Below are positions 17,768 to 25,448 of a stretch of 27,910 nucleotides of DNA, piece after piece; positions within the stretch are counted from its first letter, which is position 1; the number at the start of each line of letters is the position of its first letter. Under the pieces are notes generated by a model, which did not search any database, was not told where the DNA came from, and saw only the letters and a program-made list of their open reading frames with translations. The stretch comes from HGM13862 sp031553915 (GTDB taxonomy: Bacteria; Bacillota; Dehalobacteriia; UBA4068). Both the position numbers and the translations under genes were made by a program. The DNA lies in contig JAVBKT010000010.1 in NCBI GenBank assembly GCA_031553915.1, positions 1-27,910 of the forward strand. Direction: 5' to 3'.

Positions 17768-18553
17768 CTAGAGAATATCCTTAGCAGGCTGTTTTTTGTA
17801 GCGATAAAACCACACTATAATAACCACCAACAAAGACAAAGATATCCATTGGCTGGTGGATAACAGCCATACCCCGCGAATGGCATCGCCGCGGAAAAAT
17901 TCCAGCACAAAGCGCATCGAGGCATAGCTGACTAGATAGATGGGGAAAATTTGCCACGCTTGCTTGAGCCGGGATGACAGATATAGCAGCAAGAAAAACA
18001 GCACTAAATTGAAGCCGCTCTCAAACAGCTGCGTCGGAAACAAGGGAATATTGTTGGGAGCAATAGTAGAATTGCTGAAAACGATACCATGCGCCCATTC
18101 TTTGCCATAGCAGCAGCCAGCCAGAAAACAACCGATGCGGCCAAAAACATGAAAGAGCGGGATAGCGCAGGTAAACAATTCTGCGGCATTACGCACCGAC
18201 ACCCGGTATTTTTTGCAATACAGCTGCGTGGCGATGATTCCGCCCAGCAGCCCACCATAAAAAACGCCGCCGTCAGTCAACAGCGTCAAAAAAAACGACC
18301 AATCGCTGCTGATTGCTGACCAATTGCGGATCAGCGGCGGCAGAATAGTGATAATATAGAGCAGTTTTGATCCCAGCAGAACCCCCACCATAATCACGGC
18401 GAGCAAATTAATCAAATCATCTTTGGCCAGCAACGGCGGGGTGGAACGCCTGTTTTTGAGCACGACAAAGAGGAGCGCTGCCACAATACCAATAATCGCC
18501 ATTAAACCATAGCTGGTGATCTGCCAGGAGAAAATATTAAGATAAGGGTGCAT
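17768..18553 (-). CDS. lgt: Prolipoprotein diacylglyceryl transferase
   Basis: A 261-residue polytopic membrane enzyme that transfers diacylglycerol from phosphatidylglycerol to the lipobox cysteine of prolipoproteins. The family signature FGRIGCFLAGCCYGKEW, with the phosphate-binding arginine, is present. So are the N-terminal YGLMAIIGI segment, the periplasmic GGVFYGGLLGG loop and the late RFVLEFFRGD motif, in the usual order and length. GGAG lies five bases before the ATG. Substrates exist in this window: the lipoproteins at 22888 and 25449. A perfect palindrome (18566-18597) lies immediately upstream and is the terminator of the preceding gene, so lgt is probably expressed by read-through or from a promoter I cannot see. 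Confidence 0.95.
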   Translation of the reverse strand: MHPYLNIFSWQITSYGLMAIIGIVAALLFVVLKNRRSTPPLLAKDDLINLLAVIMVGVLLGSKLLYIITILPPLIRNWSAISSDWSFFLTLLTDGGVFYGGLLGGIIATQLYCKKYRVSVRNAAELFTCAIPLFHVFGRIGCFLAGCCYGKEWAHGIVFSNSTIAPNNIPLFPTQLFESGFNLVLFFLLLYLSSRLKQAWQIFPIYLVSYASMRFVLEFFRGDAIRGVWLLSTSQWISLSLLVVIIVWFYRYKKQPAKDIL

Positions 18554-18565
18554 ATTAACTCCAAA

Positions 18566-18597
18566 AAAAATGAGCCAAATTAATTTGGCTCATTTTT
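18566..18597. terminator. Perfect 32-bp palindromic terminator abutting lgt
   Basis: Bases 18566-18581 are exactly complementary to 18582-18597 (AATGAGCCAAATT core), with T-runs on both strands. On the minus strand its T-run ends just before the lgt ribosome binding site. Confidence 0.8.
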
Positions 18598-18611
18598 ACG
18601 TTCAATACTTT

Positions 18612-19043
18612 TTAATAATACCAATAGTTCGCTGCACCCATTATTCCCGCACAGGCAACGCAGGCAATAATAAAGAAGATAGCGCCAACAGCCACACCGA
18701 TAATGCCGAGAATAAAGCCGGCAGTTGCTGTTCCGCTTTGGCCGGGAGGCAAAATTTTGCGGGCATTGATGCCGGAAATAATGGCTATGACACCCAAAAC
18801 CACACTAATAATACCGGTCCAACCAAACCAGATCAAAGCGACAGAAATGATACCGCAGACCAAGGCAACAGTTGCTTTGCTCTTGCCAGGGACTGGAGCG
18901 GGGTTTTGACCATAGCCTTGATTATAGTCCTGCCCGTAAGCAGGGTTGGGATTTGGCCCCAGGTCTTGGCCAGGGTTTTGCCCATAAACAGGATCGGTAC
19001 CCTGATTAGGGGTTTGTTCAGGCGTTTGATTATTATCGTACAT
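18612..19043 (-). CDS. DUF4190-like small membrane protein
   Basis: A 143-residue protein. Residues 1-50 are low-complexity, rich in Asn, Gln, Pro, Gly and Tyr (DPVYGQNPGQDLG, AYGQDYNQGYGQ), likely disordered and cytoplasmic. Two hydrophobic hairpin segments follow (about 55-85 and 105-137), separated by a small loop INARKILPPGQSG, as in the DUF4190 family. A start at ATG 19043 is preferred because GGAGGG stands seven bases before it; a TTG 15 bases upstream lies inside that binding site. Function unknown. It has its own promoter (19103-19131) and a terminator at its end. Confidence 0.75.
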   Translation of the reverse strand: MYDNNQTPEQTPNQGTDPVYGQNPGQDLGPNPNPAYGQDYNQGYGQNPAPVPGKSKATVALVCGIISVALIWFGWTGIISVVLGVIAIISGINARKILPPGQSGTATAGFILGIIGVAVGAIFFIIACVACAGIMGAANYWYY

Positions 19044-19102
19044 ATTTATTCCCTCCAAAATTATCTTGGTATTTACAAAAAACGATATTATCTTACATGC
19101 CT

Positions 19103-19131
19103 AGCATACTCGAAATAACCCTTTCCGTCAA
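19103..19131 (-). promoter_or_regulatory. Promoter of the DUF4190-like gene
   Basis: On the minus strand TTGACG and TATGCT are separated by 17 bases, about 60 bases before the start codon. Confidence 0.55.
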
Positions 19132-19260
19132 GAGCAAAACTAATAGACAAAATATTTCTGTGGCTTAGCAATAAACAACACCATGTTAGCTAACATAAAA
19201 AGAAAATATTCTTGACACAGGGTCTTTTCTGTCGCAGAAAAACGGACCGCTACAATATAT

Positions 19261-19590
19261 TTACTCGCCTAATTGCTCTTTATATTTTTCACCCCACTGC
19301 CACATAGCATCGTGAATAGATTTCAAACTTTGCCCGGTTTCCGTCAGAGAATATTCTACCCGCGGCGGCACTTCAGCATAAACCTTACGGTGAACAAGAC
19401 CGTTAGCCTCCATAATACGCAAATGCTGAGTGAGAACCTTTTGCGAAATCCCCTCAAGAGATTTTTTTAGTTCTCCAAAACGTTTCGTCCCGGTCAATAA
19501 ATCACGCACAATCAATAGCTTCCATCTGTCTCCCATAAGTAAAAGTGCTGTTTCTACAGGACAAGCAGGTAATTCATTTTGTTTCAACAT
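19261..19590 (-). CDS. HxlR-family transcription regulator
   Basis: A 109-residue winged helix-turn-helix protein of the HxlR family (redox or aldehyde-sensing repressors/activators). CPVETALLLMGDRWKLLIVRDLL is the family start, shown here by its key residues C10, W22 and L24; the cysteine in the CP motif is conserved and is the sensor in several members. KRFGELKKSL...ISQKVLTQHLR is the recognition region, and EVPPRVEYSLTETG is the wing. It is divergent from the flavin-fold gene at 19725 with 134 bases between them, so that gene and its own are the probable targets. GGAGG precedes the ATG. Confidence 0.9.
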   Translation of the reverse strand: MLKQNELPACPVETALLLMGDRWKLLIVRDLLTGTKRFGELKKSLEGISQKVLTQHLRIMEANGLVHRKVYAEVPPRVEYSLTETGQSLKSIHDAMWQWGEKYKEQLGE

Positions 19591-19609
19591 AATATTTCCT
19601 CCAATAGTT

Positions 19610-19638
19610 ACTAAAAATATACTACGATACTTTTTAGT
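19610..19638. promoter_or_regulatory. Candidate HxlR operator
   Basis: ACTAAAAA (19610-19617) and TTTTTAGT (19631-19638) form an inverted repeat with 13 bases between them, directly upstream of the HxlR start in the divergent intergenic region. Confidence 0.5.
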
Positions 19639-19644
19639 GCCTAC

Positions 19645-19673
19645 TTTACAATCGAAACTATAATAGCTATTAT
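19645..19673 (+). promoter_or_regulatory. Promoter of the flavin-fold gene at 19725
   Basis: TTTACA (19645-19650) and TATTAT (19668-19673) are 17 bases apart, 52 bases before the start codon. Confidence 0.45.
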
Positions 19674-19724
19674 AATATCAAAGACAAATAAATTCAAGCA
19701 ATAATAAAAAATGGAGGTTATGAT

Positions 19725-20126
19725 ATGTTCAACTTTCAAAAAATTTTAAAGGCAAACCCCAATGGCGTGTTGGCAACACGGGACGGAAACAAGATAAAAA
19801 CGAGGGTTTTCCAGTATCTTTTTTCCGACGGCAATAAAGTGTATTTCTGTACGAGCAGCCAAAAACCAGTCTATGAGCAGTTAAAAGCAAACCCCCATGT
19901 ATCTTTCTGCACCTATTCGCAGAACTTTTCCCCGGTTCTCTCGCTTAATGGCAAGGCGGTTTTTGTGGAGGAAATGGCGCTCAAAGCCCGCGCGCTTGAC
20001 GAGAACCCGCCGATAAAAGGTATTTACAACACACCGGACAATCCGGTATTCAAAATTTTCTATATTGAAGTGGAAAAAGTCGAAACTTTCAGCTTTGCTG
20101 AAGGGCCCAAAAGCTATACAGTATAG
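19725..20126 (+). CDS. Pyridoxamine 5'-phosphate oxidase-like flavin-fold protein
   Basis: A 133-residue split-barrel protein of the PNPOx-like family, which binds FMN or F420-type cofactors in many members. NPNGVLATRDGNKIKTRVF, VYFCTSSQKPVYEQLKANP and SLNGKAVFVEE follow the family order. It is clearly paralogous to the protein at 26599 (shared VYFCT, NTPDNP/QTPDNP and FSFAEG segments). Many such small proteins have no known substrate; I do not assign a reaction. Control by the divergent HxlR regulator suggests a response to a reactive or redox-active compound. Confidence 0.83.
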   Translation: MFNFQKILKANPNGVLATRDGNKIKTRVFQYLFSDGNKVYFCTSSQKPVYEQLKANPHVSFCTYSQNFSPVLSLNGKAVFVEEMALKARALDENPPIKGIYNTPDNPVFKIFYIEVEKVETFSFAEGPKSYTV

Positions 20127-20136
20127 CCGTTTCATC

Positions 20137-20173
20137 AAAAAGCCCTGCCTGTTTGCACCAGGCAGGGCTTTTT
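20137..20173. terminator. Bidirectional terminator
   Basis: Fifteen-base perfect arms (20137-20151 and 20159-20173, core AAGCCCTGCCTG) with A and T runs, between convergent genes. Confidence 0.92.
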
Positions 20174-20198
20174 CTTGTCGCCATAGCAGTTTTTCCTG

Positions 20199-20825
20199 CT
20201 ATATAGTCATTAGTAACGAAGCGCCAAAGTAAATGACAAACATCAAATTATACCATCCACCCCAGAGAACGACCCGGAAGGGCTGAGGCAGCCTAAATAA
20301 TAAAAAGCCAATAAAATAGGTACATAGCGGAGTCAGTATGATAAACCAACGGGGATAAGCGGTTTTGCCAAAGACGATCAGCCCGCCGAGCACTAACACC
20401 CCCAGCGCCAGCAGCACAAGTGACACAGTGGAAAGTAGCGAAACATTCTTAGAGACCGCCTGCATCCCTTCCGTATGGCCGGTTCTCCCAATTAGCCCAA
20501 AATAGGTAAACTGCGAATGATAGGCCCCGCCGACGATGATGCCGAGCGAGAGGATCAGCGTCGCAATCACAGCGACAACGCGGTATTCCTCCACCGCGGC
20601 CAGCGCGATATGGCAAAAACCGATGCAATAGAAAAAGGCAGCCACCGGCCCCAATAGCCCGCCGAGCTTCAAGCGCCAGTCGGGAAGCTTTGCCATAATC
20701 CCAAAATAGGGTTTAAGGGTTCCATCTACCTCAAATTTTCCGGTGGTAAAATAGAGAAGCATATCACCGCAATACATGAGCAGTGCGGCAAAAGGACCAA
20801 TTGCTGCCGTTAAGGGTAAATACAT
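20199..20825 (-). CDS. Multi-pass membrane protein, DUF6796-like
   Basis: A 208-residue protein with about six hydrophobic segments. Recognisable segments are YCGDMLLYFTTGKF near the N-terminus, LGGLLGPVAAFFYCIGF, GIIVGGAYHSQFTYFG and LFRLPQPFRVVLWGGWYN. From memory this resembles the DUF6796 family of unknown function; I cannot verify that here. The start at 20825 is preferred because GGGAGGGAG stands just upstream. A perfect palindrome (20853-20876) lies over its probable promoter, so a repressor controls it, but no TetR-type gene is next to it. Confidence 0.65.
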   Translation of the reverse strand: MYLPLTAAIGPFAALLMYCGDMLLYFTTGKFEVDGTLKPYFGIMAKLPDWRLKLGGLLGPVAAFFYCIGFCHIALAAVEEYRVVAVIATLILSLGIIVGGAYHSQFTYFGLIGRTGHTEGMQAVSKNVSLLSTVSLVLLALGVLVLGGLIVFGKTAYPRWFIILTPLCTYFIGFLLFRLPQPFRVVLWGGWYNLMFVIYFGASLLMTI

Positions 20826-20852
20826 CTTTCTCCCTCCCATATCACAAAATTT

Positions 20853-20876
20853 ATAAGTTAGTTACAACTAACTTAT
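20853..20876. promoter_or_regulatory. Perfect operator-like palindrome
   Basis: ATAAGTTAGTT (20853-20863) and its exact complement (20866-20876) are separated by two bases, 28 bases before the membrane protein start. Size and symmetry fit TetR or MarR family operators. Confidence 0.55.
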
Positions 20877-20929
20877 TTTAACATATTTTGGTCTATAGAG
20901 CAAACAAAACAGCTTCTCGGCTTGTCCGC

Positions 20930-21085
20930 TTAATGGCGGAGAGGGGCGTTTTTAGTCTTGCCATTAACAATGCCGTTAACAGCAGCCTGCCGCACAGCGG
21001 ATAGTGTACTCAAATCATTCACTGCATAATTGCCTTCCTCGCAAAGCTCCAGTATTCTCATGGCAATTATGCTGCTGGTATTCAT
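20930..21085 (-). pseudogene. Truncated XRE/Cro-type helix-turn-helix regulator
   Basis: A 51-codon frame starting MNTSSIIAMRILELCEEGN and running through NDLSTLSAVRQAAVNGIVNGK. This matches the N-terminal helix-turn-helix of small XRE-family regulators, in which the frame normally goes on through a further helix of about 20 residues (KNPTI... type). Here it ends early with NAPLRH. Whether the break is old or recent cannot be seen. AGGAGG stands eight bases before the ATG, directly outside the end of the repeat element at 21098, so the element has probably cut the gene from its promoter. It could also be a very small functional protein, which I think less likely. Confidence 0.6.
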
Positions 21086-21097
21086 AAGCTAGCCTCC

Positions 21098-21379
21098 TAG
21101 CCATTAGGGATGCGAACTCATGCGCCCCGGACGGCGTTTGGTCGAGCTGGAGCTTTGTTATCGCTCCTAGGCAGGCGTCCAGCCTGCCTTCGTCACTCTG
21201 CCTGGCCCAGCCCGACCTTCCATCCGTCCGGGGTGCTAGCAGTTTTGACTGGAAAACAGTGAGCAGATCCTGGTGAAAAAATTATTTTTCGTAGTATATC
21301 TACGGGAAATAATTTTTTCAACGAGAGATGCCAGCGTTTTCCAGTCAAAACCGTATGGGGTTCGCATTCCTAATGGCTA
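21098..21379 (+). mobile_element. Complete MITE-like element with TA ends, copy 2
   Basis: The ends are inverted repeats: 21100-21124 begins GCCATTAGGGATGCGAAC, and 21352-21377 ends TTCGCATTCCTAATGGC. Each is flanked outside by TA, the target duplication known for IS630/Tc1 and Correia-type elements. The left half is a GC-rich hairpin (CCCCGGACGG with CCGTCCGGGG, inner GGCAGGC/GCCTGCC). The right half is an AT-rich hairpin with a perfect 16-bp outer stem (21242-21257 with 21336-21351) and an inner stem ending in CGTAG-tatat-CTACG (21275-21319). There is no coding sequence. The structure is seen directly; mobility is inferred from three copies. Confidence 0.82.
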
Positions 21380-21437
21380 ATGATATTTCGTAAGATAAAT
21401 ATTATTCTAATCCAGACTATTCACATCAAGTTTACTA

Positions 21438-21466
21438 TTGACAAAACTATTATTGTAAGCTATGCT
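21438..21466 (+). promoter_or_regulatory. Promoter and operator of the MarR operon
   Basis: TTGACA (21438-21443) and TATGCT (21461-21466) are 17 bases apart. The inverted repeat ATTGTAAG/CTTATAAT (21451-21471) overlaps the -10 box, and a further CTTACAA half-site lies before the ribosome binding site. This fits autoregulation by the MarR protein. Confidence 0.55.
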
Positions 21467-21524
21467 TATAATATAAATTACTTAATATATAAATTACTTA
21501 CAATATGAGAGGGGTTGCTTACCA

Positions 21525-21953
21525 ATGATTTCTTATAAAAACTCATTCCGCCACAAGCTAACAACAATACTGAACCGTACTGCTGATCTATTTGAGACGG
21601 CGCTCCCGGCAGGGCTGACGCCAAAGCATTATGGAATGCTGCTTGCCATCATGGAGCATCCCGCTATTACGCAAAGCGACTTGGCCGAAAAACTCGCCAT
21701 TGACCGCTCGACAACGGGAAAGATGATTGACCTGCTGGAGGATTGTAAATATGTGCAGCGGGGCAATCACCCGACAGACCGCCGCGTCTATTGCCTGAAG
21801 CTGACTGCTGAGGGTGAAACCATTGCCGTCAAATTATGGGCGGTGATGCAGGAATCCGAGCGTACGGCGCTTGTCAACTTGACTGACAAAGAAGTAAACG
21901 ATTTTACGCGATTGCTTAATAAAATTATCAATGAAAACCAAGAGGAGGGCTAA
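21525..21953 (+). CDS. MarR-family transcription regulator
   Basis: A 142-residue winged helix-turn-helix protein. TPKHYGMLLAIMEHP, TQSDLAEKLAIDRSTTGKMIDLLEDCKYV and the wing RGNHPTDRRVYCLKLTAEG, with the family's conserved DRR, show the MarR fold. MarR proteins usually repress a neighbouring operon and release it when a small aromatic or phenolic ligand binds. The next gene begins two bases after its stop, so it heads the operon. It is the first gene after the repeat element, whose right end lies 58 bases before the promoter. Confidence 0.92.
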   Translation: MISYKNSFRHKLTTILNRTADLFETALPAGLTPKHYGMLLAIMEHPAITQSDLAEKLAIDRSTTGKMIDLLEDCKYVQRGNHPTDRRVYCLKLTAEGETIAVKLWAVMQESERTALVNLTDKEVNDFTRLLNKIINENQEEG

Positions 21954-21955
21954 TC

Positions 21956-22855
21956 ATGGCTGAAAATAAAAAAACATTTATCGTAACCGGCGGAAACTCC
22001 GGACTGGGCTTGGAATGCGCCCGAAATATAGCAAAAGAATCAAACGACTATCAGCTGATTTTGGCTTGCCGCAACGAAAAAAAAGCGGAGGAAGCCGTCA
22101 ATAAATTGGTTTCAGAAACCAATAACCCTAATATATGCGCAATGGAGCTGGATTTATCTTCCCTTGCATCTGTACGAAGCCTTGCCTGGCAATATTTGCA
22201 GCAAGGCTTGCCGCCCTTAGACGGCCTTGTTTGCAATGCCGGTATCAATTCAGGCAATATCAGCGTAACAGATGATGGGTTCGAGTGTGTGTTTCAGACC
22301 AATCATTTGGGTCATTTCCTGCTGGCAAATTTGCTCCTACCCCATATGAACGGGAGTGGCCACATTATGGTTGTAAGCAGTGATATGCATTGTCCGCCCG
22401 GCGGCGAGCTAACTTGGCCGGGAGTGGAAGAAATCGCGCACCCTGCCGAGCCCAACCGCAGAGCATATTCATTATCCAAGCTGTGCAATCTGTATTTTAC
22501 CTATGAACTGGATCGGCGGCTCCGGCGCATCGGCTCCACGCTCACCATAAACGCCCTTAACCCCGGCCTGATGACCGAAACGAACTTTATGCCGTCCATG
22601 CCGAAAATTGCGCGGGCGGCGACAAAAAAGATGTTTTCCGACAGGGTCGGTTCCCTTGAAAAATCAAGCAAAGCATTGGCGGAGCTGATGACGGAGCCAA
22701 TATATGAGCAGGTTTCGGGCAAGTATTATGACCGAGGCACACAGCCAAAGGAATCCTCGCCGCTTTCATATAATCCGGAAAATGCGCTGGAATTGTGGGA
22801 GAAAAGCATACAGTACACAGGACTCGTTTCCGGTGAAATGCTGCCCGGGCTATAA
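21956..22855 (+). CDS. Short-chain dehydrogenase/reductase (retinol dehydrogenase-like)
   Basis: A 299-residue NAD(P)-dependent oxidoreductase. The cofactor loop TGGNSGLG, the NAG motif (LVCNAGIN), the catalytic serine in VVSSDMH and the catalytic YSLSK are all present. The length and the QTNHLGHFLL motif resemble the protochlorophyllide reductase/retinol dehydrogenase branch, but substrate is unknown. AGGAGG precedes its ATG, and the gene is nearly fused to marR. It is the presumed first enzyme of the regulated operon. Confidence 0.9.
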   Translation: MAENKKTFIVTGGNSGLGLECARNIAKESNDYQLILACRNEKKAEEAVNKLVSETNNPNICAMELDLSSLASVRSLAWQYLQQGLPPLDGLVCNAGINSGNISVTDDGFECVFQTNHLGHFLLANLLLPHMNGSGHIMVVSSDMHCPPGGELTWPGVEEIAHPAEPNRRAYSLSKLCNLYFTYELDRRLRRIGSTLTINALNPGLMTETNFMPSMPKIARAATKKMFSDRVGSLEKSSKALAELMTEPIYEQVSGKYYDRGTQPKESSPLSYNPENALELWEKSIQYTGLVSGEMLPGL

Positions 22856-22887
22856 AAAATATCCCGGATTCAATGCGGAGACTTCTT

Positions 22888-23823
22888 ATGAGAAAGCTGA
22901 TAATCATATCTGCTCTGGTGATTTTGTCCTGTTTGGCCGGCTGTGCGACCGTCAAAACAGATGGGGCGGAGGCCGCAGCAACAGAGAGTGAGGAAAAAGA
23001 AATGGGAAATAGCGGACAAATTGCTTTGCCGGATGAAAACACAACCATTTTCATTGACGCGGGAGACCATCAAATACCAGCCGTTGTCACTATTCCGCAA
23101 GAGGCGTCCGGCAACAACCAGGTTCCGGCCGTTATCATGCTCCACGCAACCGGCGCCGATAAAGATGGAGCCGGAGGTGGCTTTAAGAATATCGCGCCGC
23201 AGCTTGCGGCAGAGGGAATAGCGTCTATCCGCATTGATTTCATGGGCAGCGGAGAAAGCACAGAGGACTATGCAAGGTATTCCTATTCAACAGCAATGAG
23301 CGATGTAGACACCACTGCTGATTATCTTGTCTCTCTCGGCGTCATCGACCCGGAACGCATTGGATTATTGGGCTGGAGCCAGGGCGGCACCGACGCCTTG
23401 CTGGCTGCGGCCAATAATGATACCTATGCATCTGTTGTCACCTGGGCCGGATCAATCAACTTGGAGCATCGTGTCACAGACCAGATGAGAGCCGACGCCG
23501 AAAGGCAGGGCTACGCAACCTTAAGCCTTTCCTTTGGCGGGTCGCTACGCCTTGGCAAGCAGTGGATCGACGAAGTTGACGCCACAAACGTTCTGGAAAA
23601 AGTTGCGGAGATTAAAGCGCCTATTTTGGCGATAGCAGGTACCAGTGATACGATTGTATTGCCGCAGGCCGCTGCTGACATCATTAATGCATCAACAAAT
23701 AAGGATTCAAAAAGATATACGATTGAAAACGCAGACCATATATTCAACATTTTTTCCGGCGACAGAACAGCCTATGAAGCGCTGTGCCGAGAAACGATAA
23801 ACTGGTTCAAAGAAACCTTGTAA
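22888..23823 (+). CDS. Alpha/beta-hydrolase lipoprotein
   Basis: A 311-residue exported hydrolase. The N-terminus is a lipoprotein signal (lipobox LAGC, cysteine about residue 19), so the protein is anchored outside the membrane after Lgt action. The hydrolase fold shows the nucleophile elbow GWSQGG, a likely acid in GTSDTIV and a late histidine in NADHIF; VIMLHATGAD gives the oxyanion strand. It is of the dienelactone hydrolase/acyl-esterase type; substrate unknown. The ATG at 22888 has GGAG seven bases before it and gives a normal lipoprotein signal; the ATG at 22873 adds only five residues and has no binding site. It follows the SDR gene by 32 bases in the same operon. Confidence 0.87.
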   Translation: MRKLIIISALVILSCLAGCATVKTDGAEAAATESEEKEMGNSGQIALPDENTTIFIDAGDHQIPAVVTIPQEASGNNQVPAVIMLHATGADKDGAGGGFKNIAPQLAAEGIASIRIDFMGSGESTEDYARYSYSTAMSDVDTTADYLVSLGVIDPERIGLLGWSQGGTDALLAAANNDTYASVVTWAGSINLEHRVTDQMRADAERQGYATLSLSFGGSLRLGKQWIDEVDATNVLEKVAEIKAPILAIAGTSDTIVLPQAAADIINASTNKDSKRYTIENADHIFNIFSGDRTAYEALCRETINWFKETL

Positions 23824-23842
23824 AGATAAGGAGGTAAAAGTC

Positions 23843-24698
23843 ATGAAAATAATCACATTGGAAGAACACATTACCGATCAGCGCATCATGGATGCGAATA
23901 ACGCTTTTAACACGAATCAGCCGCCGATGACGCCGGAACAGGCGCAGACAACGCAGCTTTTGATGTCCCGCGAATTTGTGGGTGAGGAGCTGGCGGATAT
24001 TGAGAACAGGCGGATCCCCTTTATGGATGCCAACCAAATTGATATGCAGGTGCTGTCGCTTGTGTCGCCGGTATCCGATGCTGTTCCGGCTGAGGGCGCT
24101 GCTTGCGGGACGATACAAGGGGCGCTTTTATAACGAAGCGGAATTCTTCCCCATTTTCGCCAAAGCGGCTGAGCTTGATGTGCCGATTCATTTCCATCCG
24201 GCAATCATTGCGCAGGAAGTGCAGAATGCCTATTATAAATCCGATGCCTACTCCTTCACTGTTGCTTTCCAATTTGGGTCGGCGGGCTACGGCTGGCACT
24301 CGGAGGTCGGCATTCAGGTGGTAAGAATGATTCTCTCCGGCGTTTTTGATAAGCTGCCGAATCTGAAATTCATCTCCGGCCATTGGGGCGAAACAATCCC
24401 GGCCTTTCTCGAGCGGATGGACGTCATGCTGGGTAAAGAAACGACAGGGCTGAAGAAGAATGTGTCGGAATATTACAAGGAGCACATTTATCTCACGCCC
24501 AGCGGCATCCTGTCAAATGACCAGCTTGAGTATCTTGTCAAGGTTATGGGCGCGGAGCATATCCTCTATGCCATCGACTATCCGTATGTGAAGCCGGATA
24601 ATACCTATAGTTTCCTGGCGGACAGCAAGCTGACAGAGCAGCAGAAGGAATTGATCGCCCATGGTAATGCGGAGCGTCTGCTGCATCTCCCCGTATAA
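23843..24698 (+). pseudogene. Amidohydrolase-2 family gene, internal deletion and frameshift
   Basis: The frame from 23843 encodes the start of an amidohydrolase/decarboxylase of the ACMSD type (ITLEEH metal-binding start, LSLVSPVSDAVPAE), but it turns out of frame near 24085-24115. The rest (from GRFYNEAEFFPIFAKAAELDVPIHFHPA to the end) lies in the other frame and contains the metal ligands HFHP, SGHWGE and AIDYPY. In family members about 60-70 residues separate the two parts; here they are almost adjacent. So about 200 bases are missing, and the lost length is not a multiple of three. A good AGGAGG is still in place. Both halves are otherwise undamaged, which means the loss is recent. Confidence 0.85.
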
Positions 24699-24731
24699 AG
24701 CATCACAAACTTTCATATCAGGAGGCACATG

Positions 24732-25363
24732 ATGTTCAACAATTTTTACGACATTCCCTTTTATCCTGACAGCAACGCTGTGGTGATGGATAGAACAATA
24801 ATAAAAGACCTGCTGGAATACGAAAGATATTGCTGCGACACGGATATTTTGAGCGTATGAGCGAATGCTACAGCGACGATGCCATCATCCGGGTATCATG
24901 GTTTGACGGCCCGGCCAAAGAATATATACAGCAAACGCAGGCGGCAGGCGGCGATAACCAGTCAAAGCATAAAATCAACAGCACCAATGTCTGGCTGAAC
25001 GGCGATAAAGCAGTTGCCGAAATGACGGTGACGATGCTATCTCCACGCCAGAGCATAGACGGTCACGATTTTGATTTGGTGTGTTATGCCAGAATTTTCA
25101 GCAGGCTCCGGAGGGAATCCGGGTTCTGGAAGATAATCTATGGGGATTGCATCTACGAGCGGGACTCGCTTGTTCCTGTTTTTCCGTGCGTAAGTCTTGA
25201 AATAGACCCCGGGGAAATAGATCAATACAGAGAGAGCTACAAATGCCTTAGCTATATTTTATCCCGAGCAGGCCAAACGCCAGATCAGAATCAGCCGGGC
25301 GAGGACAGGCCGGAAACCATTAAGAAGCTATACGATGAGGCCAACGAATGGCTTTTTAGATAG
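24732..25363 (+). pseudogene. SnoaL-like (NTF2 fold) gene with one-base frameshift
   Basis: The frame from ATG 24732 reads LLEYERYCCDTDILSV and then stops at 24858. The next frame carries GYFERMSECYSDDAIIRVSWFDG onward to the end. In the intact paralogue at 27012 the same place reads YERYCRDNGLFDEMKDCYSDE. Adding one base to GACACGG (giving GACAACGG, about 24837-24843) restores an unbroken frame that aligns throughout, so one A has been lost. AGGAGG stands six bases before the ATG. A sequencing error would give the same picture. The intact form would be a SnoaL-like polyketide-cyclase or dehydratase-fold protein of about 210 residues. Confidence 0.82.
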
Positions 25364-25374
25364 CATAAAACCAG

Positions 25375-25410
25375 AAAGTGATCAAGCGAAATCTTGATTG
25401 CTCTCACTTT
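25375..25410. terminator. Weak terminator-like hairpin
   Basis: AAAGTGA-TCAAG pairs with CTTGA-TCACTTT across a few mismatched bases after the SnoaL-like pseudogene. No long T-run follows on the plus strand. Confidence 0.4.
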
Positions 25411-25448
25411 ATAAAACAACAAATAAAATATAAAAAAGAAGATGGATT

